Positions 7,843-15,590 of a DNA stretch of 37,046 nt are shown piece after piece (positions within the stretch are counted from its first letter, which is position 1; each line of letters begins with the position of its first letter). The translations under genes and the position numbers were made by a program. The notes under the pieces are model-generated. The model did no database searches. It was given only the letters and a program-made list of their open reading frames with translations, and was not told the origin of the DNA. Source of the DNA: Peptoclostridium sp965368085 (GTDB taxonomy: Bacteria > Bacillota > Clostridia > Peptostreptococcales > Peptostreptococcaceae); the NCBI GenBank assembly GCA_965368085.1, contig CBDULP010000022.1, positions 1-37,046 on the forward strand, read 5' to 3'.

Positions 7843-10800
7843 TTACATTTCAGCCATTTTCTTGTAGCCTTCGTATCTTTCCTTAGCGTCCGCTTCTGCT
7901 TTTACAAACAGTTCTTCAGCTATTTCTGGGAATGTCTGAGTAAGAGATGTGTATCTTACCTCTCCCATTAGGAAGTCTCTGAATGATGCCGTTGGCTCTT
8001 TAGAGTCTAGTGTGAACGGATTCTTTCCTTCTGCCTTAAGCTCTGGATTGAATCTGTATAGATGCCAGTATCCAGCGTCAACAGCTTGCTTTTCTCTAGT
8101 TATAGTTTTGCCCATACCTATTTTGATACCGTGGTTTATACATGGAGCGTAAGCTATTATTAGAGATGGTCCGTCGTACTTCTCAGCCTCTAGTACAGCC
8201 TTCATAACTTGGTTCTTGTCTGCTCCCATAGCTATTTGTGCCACGTAAACGTATCCGTAGCTTGCAGCTATCATACCAAGGTCTTTCTTCTTAACTTTCT
8301 TTCCTGATGCAGCAAACTTCGCAACCGCTCCTGTAGGAGTAGCTTTAGAAGACTGTCCACCAGTGTTTGAGTAAACCTCTGTGTCGAATACGAATACATT
8401 TACATTCTCGCCTGATGCAAGTACGTGGTCAAGTCCGCCGTATCCTATATCGTAAGCCCAGCCGTCTCCACCGAATATCCAGTAAGACTTCTTAACTAGC
8501 TGGTCTTTGTATCTTTCTATTGTTGCAAGAAGCTCGTTAGCCTCAGCAGATCCAAGGTCTTTTCCTATAAGTGCCATAACTTTTTCCGACGCAGCCTTGC
8601 TTGCCTCTCCGTCTTCTTTAGCTTCAATCCACTCGTTAAGAGCCGCTTTAGCGTCTGCATCTATGTCCATTGCCGCAAGCTCTTCTATGGTTCCTACAAG
8701 CTTAGCTCTAAGCTGCTTTCCTGCCATAGCCATACCGAATCCAAACTCTGCGTTGTCTTCGAATAGAGAGTTAGCCCAAGCTGGTCCTTTGCCCTGTGCG
8801 TTCTTAGTGTATGGAGTCGATGGTGCAGATCCTCCCCATATAGAAGAACATCCTGTAGCATTCGCTATGAACATTCTGTCTCCGAACAGCTGAGTTACAA
8901 GCTTAGCATATGGAGTCTCGCCACATCCTGCACAAGCTCCCGAGAACTCAAGAAGTGGCTGTTGGAACTGGCTTCCCTTAAGAGTGTTCTTAGCCATAAC
9001 GTCCTTCTTAACAGGAACTTTAACTGCATAATCCCAGTTTGCAACTTCTTTTTCCTGTGTCGCAAGCGGCTTCATTTCAAGAGCTTTAACCGGACATATG
9101 TCAGCACAGTTTCCGCATCCTGTACAGTCCAGAGGAGTTACCTGCATTTTGTACTTGTATGCGTCTACGCCTTTTCCTTTTCCTGCTAGAACATCTTCTT
9201 CTCCGAATGGAGCGTTTGCAAGCTCTTCATCTGTAAGAAGTATAGGTCTTATAGCAGCGTGAGGACATACGAATGAACATTGGTTACACTGTATACACTT
9301 GTCTTTTATCCACTCTGGAACGTTTACAGCTATTCCACGCTTTTCGAATGCAGCTGTTCCGTGCTCGAATGTACCGTCTTCGTAGTCTGTGAATGCTGAA
9401 ACTGGAAGCTTGTCTCCCTCAAGTGCATTCATAGGTCTTAGTATGTTCTTTATAAAGTCTGGCTCTTGAGCTTCAACTACGTCTTTAACTTCAACAGCAT
9501 CTTTCCAAGAAGCTGGAACGTCTATTTTAACAAGGGCGTCCATACCAGCATCAACTGCTGCATAGTTCATTTCAACTATCTTTTCACCCTTCTTGCCGTA
9601 AGTTTTCTTTATAGCGTCTTTCATGTACTTAACAGCATCGTCTATAGCTATAACTTCTGAAAGCTTGAAGAATGCCGACTGCATTACCATGTTTATTCTG
9701 TGTCCAAGGCCTATTTCCTGACCTATCTTAGTTCCGTTTATGATGTAGAAGTTGATGTCGTTTTCAGCAATGTACTTCTTCATGTTTGCTGGAAGCTTCT
9801 CGTCTAGCTCTTCTGGAGTCCAGATAGTGTTAAGAAGGAAAGTTCCGCCTTTTTTGATTCCTGCAACAACATCATACTGGTTAACATACGCTTGAACGTG
9901 ACATGCAACGAAGTCAGCGTTGTCTATAAGGTATGTTGAAGTCATAGGGTTCTTTCCGAATCTAAGGTGTGATACTGTAACTCCGCCAGACTTCTTAGAG
10001 TCGTATGAGAAGTATCCCTGTGCGTATAGGTCTGTGTTGTCACCTATTATCTTTATAGAGTTCTTGTTAGCTCCAACTGTACCGTCAGAACCAAGTCCCC
10101 AGAACTTACATCTTGTAGTTCCCTCTGGAGCTGTAACTATTTGTTCTCCTATTGGAAGAGATGTGTTAGTAACATCGTCATTTATAGCAAGAGTGAATCT
10201 GTCTTTTGGCGCGTCTAGCTTAAGGTTGTCAAATACAGCCTTAACGTGAGTTGGAGTAGTGTCTTTAGATCCTAGTCCGTATCTTCCTCCTACAACTACT
10301 GGAGCGTCAACTTTTCCGTAGAACATGCTCTTTATGTCAAGGTGCATAGGCTCTGCTATAGCGCCTGGCTCTTTTGTTCTGTCCATTACAGCTATCTTCT
10401 TAACTGTCTTTGGAAGTACTTCAAGAAGGTATTCTGGAGCAAATGGTCTGTATAGGTGAACTTTAACAAGACCAACCTTTTCTCCTTTTGCTACAAGGTA
10501 GTTTACAACCTCTTCAGCTGTCTCTGTAACAGATCCCATAGCCACAACCACGTGCTCTGCATCAGCAGCTCCAATATAGTTGAAAGGCTTGTATTCTCTT
10601 CCTGTTATGTCGCTTACAACTTTCATGTAATCAGCAACTATTGCTGGAAGTTCGTTGTAGAACTTGTTTGCGGCTTCTCTAGCCTGGAAGTATATGTCTG
10701 GGTTTTGAGCTGTACCTCTTGTTACTGGATGCTCTGGGCTAAGCGCGTTGTCTCTGAATCTTTGAACGGCATCCCAGTCAAGGTGCTTAGCAAGCTCGTC

Positions 10801-11364
10801 GCAGTCCATAACCTCTACCTTTTGGATCTCGTGTGAAGTTCTGAATCCGTCGAAGAAGTGAAGGAATGGCACTCTTCCCTTTATAGCTGCAAGGTGAGCT
10901 ACTCCTGCAAGGTCCATAGTCTCTTGAACTGAACCTGATGCAAGTAGAGCAAAACCTGTGTTTCTAGCAGCCATAACGTCTGAATGGTCTCCAAATATAG
11001 AAAGAGCCTGAGCTGCAAGCGCACGAGCAGATACGTGGAATACTCCCGGAAGAAGCTCTCCCGATATCTTGTACATGTTTGGTATCATAAGTAGTAGACC
11101 CTGAGAAGCTGTGAATGTAGAAGTCAAAGCTCCTGCTGCAAGCGATCCGTGTACAGTACCAGCTGCTCCCGCCTCTGACTGAAGCTCAACTACGCTAACT
11201 GGCTGTCCAAATAAATTCTTTCTTCCGTTAGCAGCCCAAACGTCTATGTTTTCTGCCATTGGTGAAGATGGAGTTATAGGATATATTCCCGCAACATCTG
11301 TAAACGCATAAGCAACGTGAGCTGCTGCAGTATTTCCATCCATCGTTTTCATAACTTTTGCCAT
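7843..11364 (-). CDS. nifJ: pyruvate:ferredoxin (flavodoxin) oxidoreductase, homodimeric
   Basis: This enzyme oxidatively decarboxylates pyruvate to acetyl-CoA and CO2, passing electrons to ferredoxin or flavodoxin in the cytoplasm. All domains lie in one 1173-residue chain, as in homodimeric clostridial and Desulfovibrio enzymes. The pyrimidine-binding domain starts with YPITPSSPMAE. Two [4Fe-4S] clusters of ferredoxin type lie near residues 695 (CIQCNQCSFVCP) and 750 (CTGCGNCADICP). The proximal-cluster CAGCGE is near 810, and the TPP/Mg motif GDGWAYDIGYGG is near 965. The ATG follows GGGGAGG at 10 nt. The codon choice is markedly biased, as expected for a highly expressed gene. It has its own promoter, long leader and terminator. 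It is also called por or pfor. Confidence 0.97.
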   Translation of the reverse strand: MAKVMKTMDGNTAAAHVAYAFTDVAGIYPITPSSPMAENIDVWAANGRKNLFGQPVSVVELQSEAGAAGTVHGSLAAGALTSTFTASQGLLLMIPNMYKISGELLPGVFHVSARALAAQALSIFGDHSDVMAARNTGFALLASGSVQETMDLAGVAHLAAIKGRVPFLHFFDGFRTSHEIQKVEVMDCDELAKHLDWDAVQRFRDNALSPEHPVTRGTAQNPDIYFQAREAANKFYNELPAIVADYMKVVSDITGREYKPFNYIGAADAEHVVVAMGSVTETAEEVVNYLVAKGEKVGLVKVHLYRPFAPEYLLEVLPKTVKKIAVMDRTKEPGAIAEPMHLDIKSMFYGKVDAPVVVGGRYGLGSKDTTPTHVKAVFDNLKLDAPKDRFTLAINDDVTNTSLPIGEQIVTAPEGTTRCKFWGLGSDGTVGANKNSIKIIGDNTDLYAQGYFSYDSKKSGGVTVSHLRFGKNPMTSTYLIDNADFVACHVQAYVNQYDVVAGIKKGGTFLLNTIWTPEELDEKLPANMKKYIAENDINFYIINGTKIGQEIGLGHRINMVMQSAFFKLSEVIAIDDAVKYMKDAIKKTYGKKGEKIVEMNYAAVDAGMDALVKIDVPASWKDAVEVKDVVEAQEPDFIKNILRPMNALEGDKLPVSAFTDYEDGTFEHGTAAFEKRGIAVNVPEWIKDKCIQCNQCSFVCPHAAIRPILLTDEELANAPFGEEDVLAGKGKGVDAYKYKMQVTPLDCTGCGNCADICPVKALEMKPLATQEKEVANWDYAVKVPVKKDVMAKNTLKGSQFQQPLLEFSGACAGCGETPYAKLVTQLFGDRMFIANATGCSSIWGGSAPSTPYTKNAQGKGPAWANSLFEDNAEFGFGMAMAGKQLRAKLVGTIEELAAMDIDADAKAALNEWIEAKEDGEASKAASEKVMALIGKDLGSAEANELLATIERYKDQLVKKSYWIFGGDGWAYDIGYGGLDHVLASGENVNVFVFDTEVYSNTGGQSSKATPTGAVAKFAASGKKVKKKDLGMIAASYGYVYVAQIAMGADKNQVMKAVLEAEKYDGPSLIIAYAPCINHGIKIGMGKTITREKQAVDAGYWHLYRFNPELKAEGKNPFTLDSKEPTASFRDFLMGEVRYTSLTQTFPEIAEELFVKAEADAKERYEGYKKMAEM

Positions 11365-11605
11365 TGTAGAACCTCCCCTTATATTTAAAAAATCAAATTA
11401 GAGTTGACATTGTTTAAAATGCATATTAAAAGGTTAAAAATATAGTGTTCTGTAAATCCAAACGTACCTGTCCGAATAATAGTATTATTTTAACAAAGTA
11501 ACGTTTTCCCATTACAGAATAAATATTACAATATTCATTATATTGTATATTGTATTTAATATTATAAATTTAAAATTTTTAGAAAGTTCCTAACCTTTAA
11601 GAAAA

Positions 11606-11634
11606 AGTATAACATCAGCCTAAATTATTGTCAA
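11606..11634 (-). promoter_or_regulatory. promoter for pyruvate:ferredoxin oxidoreductase
   Basis: On the minus strand there is a perfect -35 TTGACA (11629-11634), a 17-nt spacer and a -10 TATACT (11606-11611). It lies about 240 nt upstream of the start codon, so the mRNA would carry a long AT-rich 5' leader (about 11365-11600), in which I see no ORF. Confidence 0.75.
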
Positions 11635-11688
11635 TGAATCCCACCACTAATAAATATTCTCCATTTAATATTACATTTCTGCCTTTTT

Positions 11689-11751
11689 ATGTAATACATT
11701 CCATGTAACATTCAGAATACATGATACAAGCCATGTATTTACATAATACAT
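11689..11751. promoter_or_regulatory. cluster of ATGTA/TACAT palindromes upstream of the PFOR promoter
   Basis: Related inverted repeats occur within 63 nt: ATGTAATACAT (11689-11699), ATGTAACAT (11703-11711) and ATGTATTTACATAATACAT (11733-11751). They start 55 nt upstream of the -35 box. The arrangement suggests operator sites for a dimeric regulator, but the sequence is AT-rich and the regulator is unknown. Confidence 0.35.
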
Positions 11752-11791
11752 TTTTCATATTTTTTTAACAATTTTCATTTTCTGTAATTCA

Positions 11792-11857
11792 ATATCTATA
11801 ATATTGTATACACAACCAATCTTCATCAGCCTATTACGTATACAATATTATAGATAT
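11792..11857. repeat. perfect 20-bp inverted repeat
   Basis: Arm 1 (11792-11811, beginning ATATCTATAATATTG) is the exact reverse complement of arm 2 (11838-11857), around a 26-nt spacer. It lies between the PFOR upstream region and the selenoprotein gene. There is no T-run on either side, so it is not a standard terminator. It may be a regulatory element, a transposon footprint or a miniature repeat. Confidence 0.6.
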
Positions 11858-12006
11858 ACTCCATTATATAGTCATATAAACACCAAATAAGACACTCTAT
11901 ATTTGTGTTTGTCAAAAATACATCCCGTTTTTATTATAATCCATTGCATTAATGTGTAAAATTTTTTCATCCCAGAAAAAAAAATTTTAATAATTATACA
12001 TTTTAT

Positions 12007-12037
12007 GAATAATTATTAAAAAATTTAATAATTATTC
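12007..12037. repeat. AT-only hairpin with neighbouring half-copy
   Basis: The 14-bp arms GAATAATTATTAAA (12007-12020) and TTTAATAATTATTC (12024-12037) flank a 3-base loop. A third copy of the core TTAATAATTAT lies just upstream, at about 11987-11997. The rest of 11858-12104 is AT-rich noncoding sequence in which I see no gene. Confidence 0.45.
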
Positions 12038-12104
12038 TTAGCAAATGATATCAACAGAACCCATATCCCAAGCAGTATGCCAATTCCATATTTCCTGCAT
12101 TACA

Positions 12105-12130
12105 AAAGCCCTCTGTAAGAGAGCCTTTTT
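12105..12130 (-). terminator. terminator after the selenoprotein gene
   Basis: The stem GCTCTCT/AGAGGGC has one G-U pair and a 3-nt loop, and is extended by A-T pairs. It lies immediately after the stop at 12130, with a minus-strand tail TTTTG. The plus strand also has a TTTTTT tail, so it could act in both directions. Confidence 0.55.
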
Positions 12131-12420
12131 TATATTCGTATTCCTTCTATTACCCACTGCCTGAATACAAGGAGCGTCTTTTTTATTTCTATATACATAT
12201 CTTCATTTTGCTTTAAGTTTTTTTGTACGAATATTTTTACGCCTTCATATTCGTATTCCATATACATTCCCGAATGTTTGAAATTTTTGACAAGCTCTGC
12301 ACGGAGCTTTTTTACAGTTGGTCCGCATCAGCCTCCAGCCTTTACCACCGTATAATCTATCACTACGTCCTTGCCTGTATTTTTTGCATATTTTACAATA
12401 TTATCTCCAAGCTTTAACAT
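12130..12420 (-). CDS. small selenoprotein with an in-frame UGA (Sec31)
   Basis: The ATG at 12420 follows AAAGGTGG by about 7 nt. Reading on gives 30 residues ending in VVKAGG, then TGA at 12328-12330, then CGPTVKKLRAEL and an open frame to TAA at 12130, for 96 residues if UGA is selenocysteine. The redox-type motif becomes G-G-U-C-G-P. Eighteen nt after the UGA is a hairpin, AAGCTC-CGTGCA-GAGCTT (12292-12309 on the plus strand), with G at the second loop position; placement and loop fit a bacterial SECIS element. The sequence stays protein-like on both sides of the UGA. It resembles, from memory, small clostridial 'CC/Se motif' proteins in which Cys-Cys replaces Sec-Cys. The function is unknown; a thiol/selenol redox or metal role is only suggested by the U-C pair. 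The alternative is a pseudogene with a nonsense mutation. Confidence 0.78.
12292..12309 (-). promoter_or_regulatory. putative bacterial SECIS hairpin
   Basis: A 6-bp perfect stem AAGCTC/GAGCTT closes a 6-nt loop CGTGCA. It begins 18 nt downstream of the in-frame UGA at 12328-12330. Bacterial SECIS elements lie inside the coding region roughly 16-37 nt after the UGA, with a G near the 5' side of the apical loop for SelB, and this matches. Binding by SelB is inferred. Confidence 0.65.
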
Positions 12421-12486
12421 ATGAGCACCACCTTTCAAATATACAATTACATTTAGACCCCGTTTTTATATTTTATACCCCAAAAC

Positions 12487-12526
12487 AAAGCCGCTATCCA
12501 ATGCCTCTGCCCGGAATAGCGGCTTT
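12487..12526 (-). terminator. hairpin after the TPR protein gene
   Basis: The perfect 11-bp arms AAAGCCGCTAT (12487-12497) and ATAGCGGCTTT (12516-12526) enclose an 18-nt loop. It begins 37 nt after the stop of the TPR gene. The minus-strand tail is TTTGTTTTG, a moderate T-run. Confidence 0.65.
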
Positions 12527-12562
12527 ATATTTAATATGCCCATTTGATATTCCCATAAACTT

Positions 12563-13888
12563 CTACTGTGAGTTTTTCTGAAGTGATATTATACGCTTAA
12601 TCTTTGAATTCACATACATGCTGTTTGGCTTTTCATTTTTAAGCTCTTTAAAAACCTCTGCCGCACTTTGTATGTCTCCCTTTTCGTAAAAAATAAATCC
12701 CATATTATACATCGATTCGTCATAATAGGACTTCTCCTTATAGTTGTCCGCGTACCTTCTGTATTGCCTTATAGCATTTTCAAAATCATCTATTTTCTCA
12801 TATGACATTGCCGCAAAAAACATGGATTCTGACTTATAGTTTCTTTCAAGGCCACGGTTTGCGATGTCGTCAAAAGCCGCCGCTGCATCTGCATACTGCC
12901 CTCTTTTGTAGAGCTTTCTGGCATTTGAATATGCCACACCTTCATTTTTTATTGGCGCATATACAGTTTCATCTTCACGCTCAATTTTTCCAGGTTCAAC
13001 AGGAATTTCATTTTCTTTTACATGCTGCTCTTCTATCGGCTTATCCACGCCTGTAGAATCGTCTCGGGTCTCGTCTGATTGTTCTGTCATCGCCCCCGCA
13101 GTTTCCCCCTTTGCAGGCTCACCTGTCTGCTTCGGCTCGAAATGCTCGTTTTTGAGTTTTTCTATTTTTCCTTCTGCACTATCTGTTTGTATAGCTTCAT
13201 CACTGCCTTTTAAATGTCCTGAGCGAAATGTAAACGCAGCTACCAGTAACAATGCAACTGCCAATGCTGCAATGCCAATCTTGGGCACTTTGCCGCGCTT
13301 TGCATTTTCGATATCTTGGCTATTTGAAATTCTACTGGTTTTTTCAGAAACTTGCTTAGGCAAAAAATCTTTTTCCCTGAATAAATTTATATATTTTTTT
13401 GCCTCTATATTTCCCCTGTCTTTTTGAAGACCTCTTTCAATATATGAAATACCTTCTTCAAAATCTCCCATGCTCGCCATTGATATTCCAGCGAGTATAT
13501 ATGGCTTTACAAGTTCTTTCTTTTTAGATATTATATTTGTCATTTTAAAAGCCGCATTCTTATAGTCCTTCTGCTCAAAATAAGCCATTCCGCTTTCATA
13601 CTGCTTCATTATTGTCTTGAATTCACTACTTTCAACTATATTCATGTACATAGTTGCCTTATTGTCATTTGGCTTTATAGACAGGCTGCTTTTCCAAACC
13701 CCTACTGCCACTTCAAAATCGCAGAGCATGTAATGGCAAAATCCCAATAAGTTCAAAGCATCTGTATTTGCCCTGTCCATCTCCAAACTCATGTTAAGTT
13801 CTGGTATAGCATTTGTAACGTCTCCGTTTTTAACGCCATTTAGAGCTTTTGCATAGCACAGTTTCGCAAAATTACAGTTTTTATCCAT
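12563..13888 (-). CDS. membrane-anchored tetratricopeptide repeat protein
   Basis: No specific family is recognised. Residues about 5-165 form TPR-like helical repeats (AIPELNMSLEMDRANTDALNLLGFC). A single hydrophobic segment IGIAALAVALLLVAAFTF lies at about 204-221. It is followed by a charged, low-complexity Glu/Lys linker and then a second TPR block (about 325-440) with repeats such as AIRQYRRYADNYKEKSYYDESMY, reminiscent of CpoB/YbgF-type repeats. The first block would be cytoplasmic and the second outside if the segment spans once. The ATG at 13888 is preferred because GGGAG lies 11 nt upstream; the in-frame ATG at 13960 has no ribosome binding site. It is divergent from the HAD gene. 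A scaffold role is likely. Confidence 0.75.
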   Translation of the reverse strand: MDKNCNFAKLCYAKALNGVKNGDVTNAIPELNMSLEMDRANTDALNLLGFCHYMLCDFEVAVGVWKSSLSIKPNDNKATMYMNIVESSEFKTIMKQYESGMAYFEQKDYKNAAFKMTNIISKKKELVKPYILAGISMASMGDFEEGISYIERGLQKDRGNIEAKKYINLFREKDFLPKQVSEKTSRISNSQDIENAKRGKVPKIGIAALAVALLLVAAFTFRSGHLKGSDEAIQTDSAEGKIEKLKNEHFEPKQTGEPAKGETAGAMTEQSDETRDDSTGVDKPIEEQHVKENEIPVEPGKIEREDETVYAPIKNEGVAYSNARKLYKRGQYADAAAAFDDIANRGLERNYKSESMFFAAMSYEKIDDFENAIRQYRRYADNYKEKSYYDESMYNMGFIFYEKGDIQSAAEVFKELKNEKPNSMYVNSKIKRIISLQKNSQ

Positions 13889-14033
13889 ATTGTACAAAAC
13901 TCCCTTGTATCGTTCCCTTGTTGCTGTATAATTTATGTTATCATATTGCTTAAAATACATATGTCTATTTTAACATATATTAACTAGAACTATTTTTCAA
14001 TATGAAATTTTACGGAAGTATAAGGAGGCCAAA

Positions 14034-14504
14034 ATGATCAGTATAGATATTCCCGGATTCAAAGATTTGAGAATAGAAAATATAGTTTTTGACTACAACG
14101 GTACAATAGCCGTGGACGGAAAGCTGTCTGAAACGACAAGGGATATGATACTCGACTTGAAAAAACATTTGAACATATATGTTGCAACAGCAGACACTCA
14201 TGGAAACGTCGAAAGCGAATGCTCAAGCCTTGGCATAAACATAAAAAAATTCCCCAAAGAAAATGCCGCCATATTCAAAAGGGAAATAGTACGCTCTTTA
14301 GGACCTGAAAATACAATATGTGTGGGCAACGGGCTAAACGACATAGAAATGTCCATGGAGTGCGTAGTTTCAATAGCAGTCATAGGCCCGGAAGGGTGCA
14401 GCGGAAAGCTCATGTCAAATTGTGACATAGTCGTAAAGTCAATAGACGATGTATTCGGCCTTTTGGCCAATATCGACAGGATAAGGGCCACTCTTAGAAC
14501 CTGA
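14034..14504 (+). CDS. HAD-superfamily protein, soluble P-type-ATPase-like
   Basis: This 156-residue protein has HAD motif I as FDYNGTIAVDG (residues 19-29), with the nucleophile Asp20. The second position of the DxD motif is Asn, which is unusual for phosphatases. The motif IV region GNGLNDIEMS is near residue 102 and resembles the hinge of P-type ATPases, from which the common label 'soluble P-type ATPase' comes. There is no cap domain and no membrane segment. AAGGAGG lies just before the ATG at 14034. The stop directly abuts the stop of the opposing small membrane protein gene, with no space for a terminator. The substrate is unknown. Confidence 0.82.
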   Translation: MISIDIPGFKDLRIENIVFDYNGTIAVDGKLSETTRDMILDLKKHLNIYVATADTHGNVESECSSLGINIKKFPKENAAIFKREIVRSLGPENTICVGNGLNDIEMSMECVVSIAVIGPEGCSGKLMSNCDIVVKSIDDVFGLLANIDRIRATLRT

Positions 14505-14696
14505 TTACCTCGGGCTGTCTTTTTTCCCCTGTTCTATTACGGCATTTATCTTTTCCTTTATGTGATTGTATTCATTCTTTTCATGCTTGCTGTTTTTTAT
14601 AATGCTGTCTGTTATCCAGTATGATGTGAAAAATGAAACCATCGACACTATAAGTGCTATGGCTGTAAATTTCAATATGCTCTTTAATCTCTTCAT
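14505..14696 (-). CDS. small single-pass membrane protein
   Basis: The 63-residue product begins MKRLKSILKF, followed by a hydrophobic segment (TAIALIVSMVSFFTSYWI) and a charged helical tail (KHEKNEYNHIKEKINAVIEQ). This gives a signal-anchor-like topology with a short extracytoplasmic coiled region. The ATG at 14696 sits 8 nt after GGGAGG. A longer reading frame back to 14768 would include that ribosome binding site and is less likely. The family is not recognised. It is convergent with the HAD gene and ends base-to-base with it. Confidence 0.6.
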   Translation of the reverse strand: MKRLKSILKFTAIALIVSMVSFFTSYWITDSIIKNSKHEKNEYNHIKEKINAVIEQGKKDSPR

Positions 14697-14783
14697 ATCA
14701 CGTCCCTCCCCTGTCGCCGCCATCCATTTATATTTTGATACCCGGGCAGCAAGAGGTTGAAATTCCAATTCAAAAAATAAAAT

Positions 14784-14803
14784 AAAAAAACAGCCTTAGG
14801 CTG
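14784..14803 (-). terminator. terminator after tRNA-Cys
   Basis: The short stem CAGCC/GGCTG (14791-14795 and 14799-14803) has a 3-nt loop. On the minus strand it is followed by TTTTTTT (14784-14790). It lies about 40 nt beyond the 3' end of the tRNA. Confidence 0.65.
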
Positions 14804-14841
14804 CATCTTTTTAATGTGAATCACGTATGTCCATTTAATGG

Positions 14842-14912
14842 AGGCGGCATCCAGATTCGAACTGGAGGTCAAGGAGTTGCAGTCCTGTGCCTTACCACTT
14901 GGCTATGCCGCC
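14842..14912 (-). tRNA. tRNA-Cys (anticodon GCA)
   Basis: This is a 71-nt cloverleaf. The acceptor is GGCGGCA/TGCCGCC with discriminator U. The D arm is GCCAAGTGGTAAGGC, the anticodon loop CTGCAAC carries GCA, and the T arm contains GTTCGAATC. U73 and the GCA anticodon are the Cys-tRNA identity elements. The 3' CCA is not encoded. It appears to be a solitary tRNA gene with its own terminator. Confidence 0.95.
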
Positions 14913-14963
14913 TTTTTTATGGAATTTGGGAATATACAATTTACAATGTATACTCGAATTTTT

Positions 14964-15419
14964 TTATTTTTTCACTGATATAGTAATGTCTATGTGTCCG
15001 CAGTCCGTATCTATAGGTATGCACATATTGTCCATGGCCGCACTTGAAATTGAAAGGTTGGTTCCAGTCATAAGGCTCGGAGGCGTTATATCTATTTTGA
15101 TTCCCGCACCTTCCAGCTTTGTAGCCGCAGTTCCCATTATCATGTTTCCAAGCTCTGAAAGCGCGCTTTTCGCCATGTCGTCAAGAGATTCCACAGGCAT
15201 TCCCATCATCATCTTTGACGCTATCGCTTTTGCAACTTCTTCATTCATGCTTATCATAGCGTTTCCCTTGAGTTCCCCAGTAGTTCCCACCATGACTATT
15301 ACATTTCCCGGATGTATCGGGACTTGCGGAACATACGCCTCCTTAAAACTGCACTGAAGCTGTGCCATTGTGGACAGCACTTGATTTCCAGCTTCTATAA
15401 ATGAATTTATGTACTCCAT
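14964..15419 (-). CDS. CheX-like chemotaxis phosphatase family protein
   Basis: The 151-residue protein resembles the CheX/CheC/FliY fold. CheX dephosphorylates CheY-P in chemotaxis. The active-site pattern is visible as SALSELGNMIMG at about residues 86-97, which supplies the Glu and Asn of the family's E-x2-N motif. The C-terminal strand region (GHIDITISV) fits the beta sheet. The ATG at 15419 lies 6 nt after GGAGG; the longer frame to 15440 would cover that site. No chemotaxis genes are nearby, so it may act on another response regulator. Confidence 0.8.
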   Translation of the reverse strand: MEYINSFIEAGNQVLSTMAQLQCSFKEAYVPQVPIHPGNVIVMVGTTGELKGNAMISMNEEVAKAIASKMMMGMPVESLDDMAKSALSELGNMIMGTAATKLEGAGIKIDITPPSLMTGTNLSISSAAMDNMCIPIDTDCGHIDITISVKK

Positions 15420-15521
15420 ACACTTCCTCCTCTTTTCCATACAAACAACAGAATAGTTAGCTTATTTTTTACCCCTGTAATTATATTTTAAATCATTTTT
15501 GAATATTTTTCCCATGGTTTT

Positions 15522-15550
15522 TTGATAAATAGTGAAATAACTATTATAAT
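15522..15550 (+). promoter_or_regulatory. promoter of the EamA transporter gene
   Basis: A -35 TTGATA (15522-15527), a 17-nt spacer and a consensus -10 TATAAT (15545-15550) lie about 40 nt before the ATG at 15591. Confidence 0.8.
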
Positions 15551-15590
15551 GTATAGATGACTATATTGAATCATTGGAGATGTTAAAAAA

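Noticed and set aside
11975..12037. CRISPR or mobile-element repeat
   Set aside because: The repeated TTAATAATTAT units are short, irregular and AT-only, without spacers of constant size or transposase sequence.
12130..12420. Reading the UGA as a nonsense mutation or frameshift pseudogene
   Set aside because: Kept only as the alternative: the frame continues cleanly, the UGA falls in a Gly-Gly-X-Cys-Gly-Pro motif, and a SECIS-like hairpin follows at the right distance.
12223..12581. Plus-strand frames across the selenoprotein region
   Set aside because: They lack ribosome binding sites and are shadows of the minus-strand frame that reads through the UGA.
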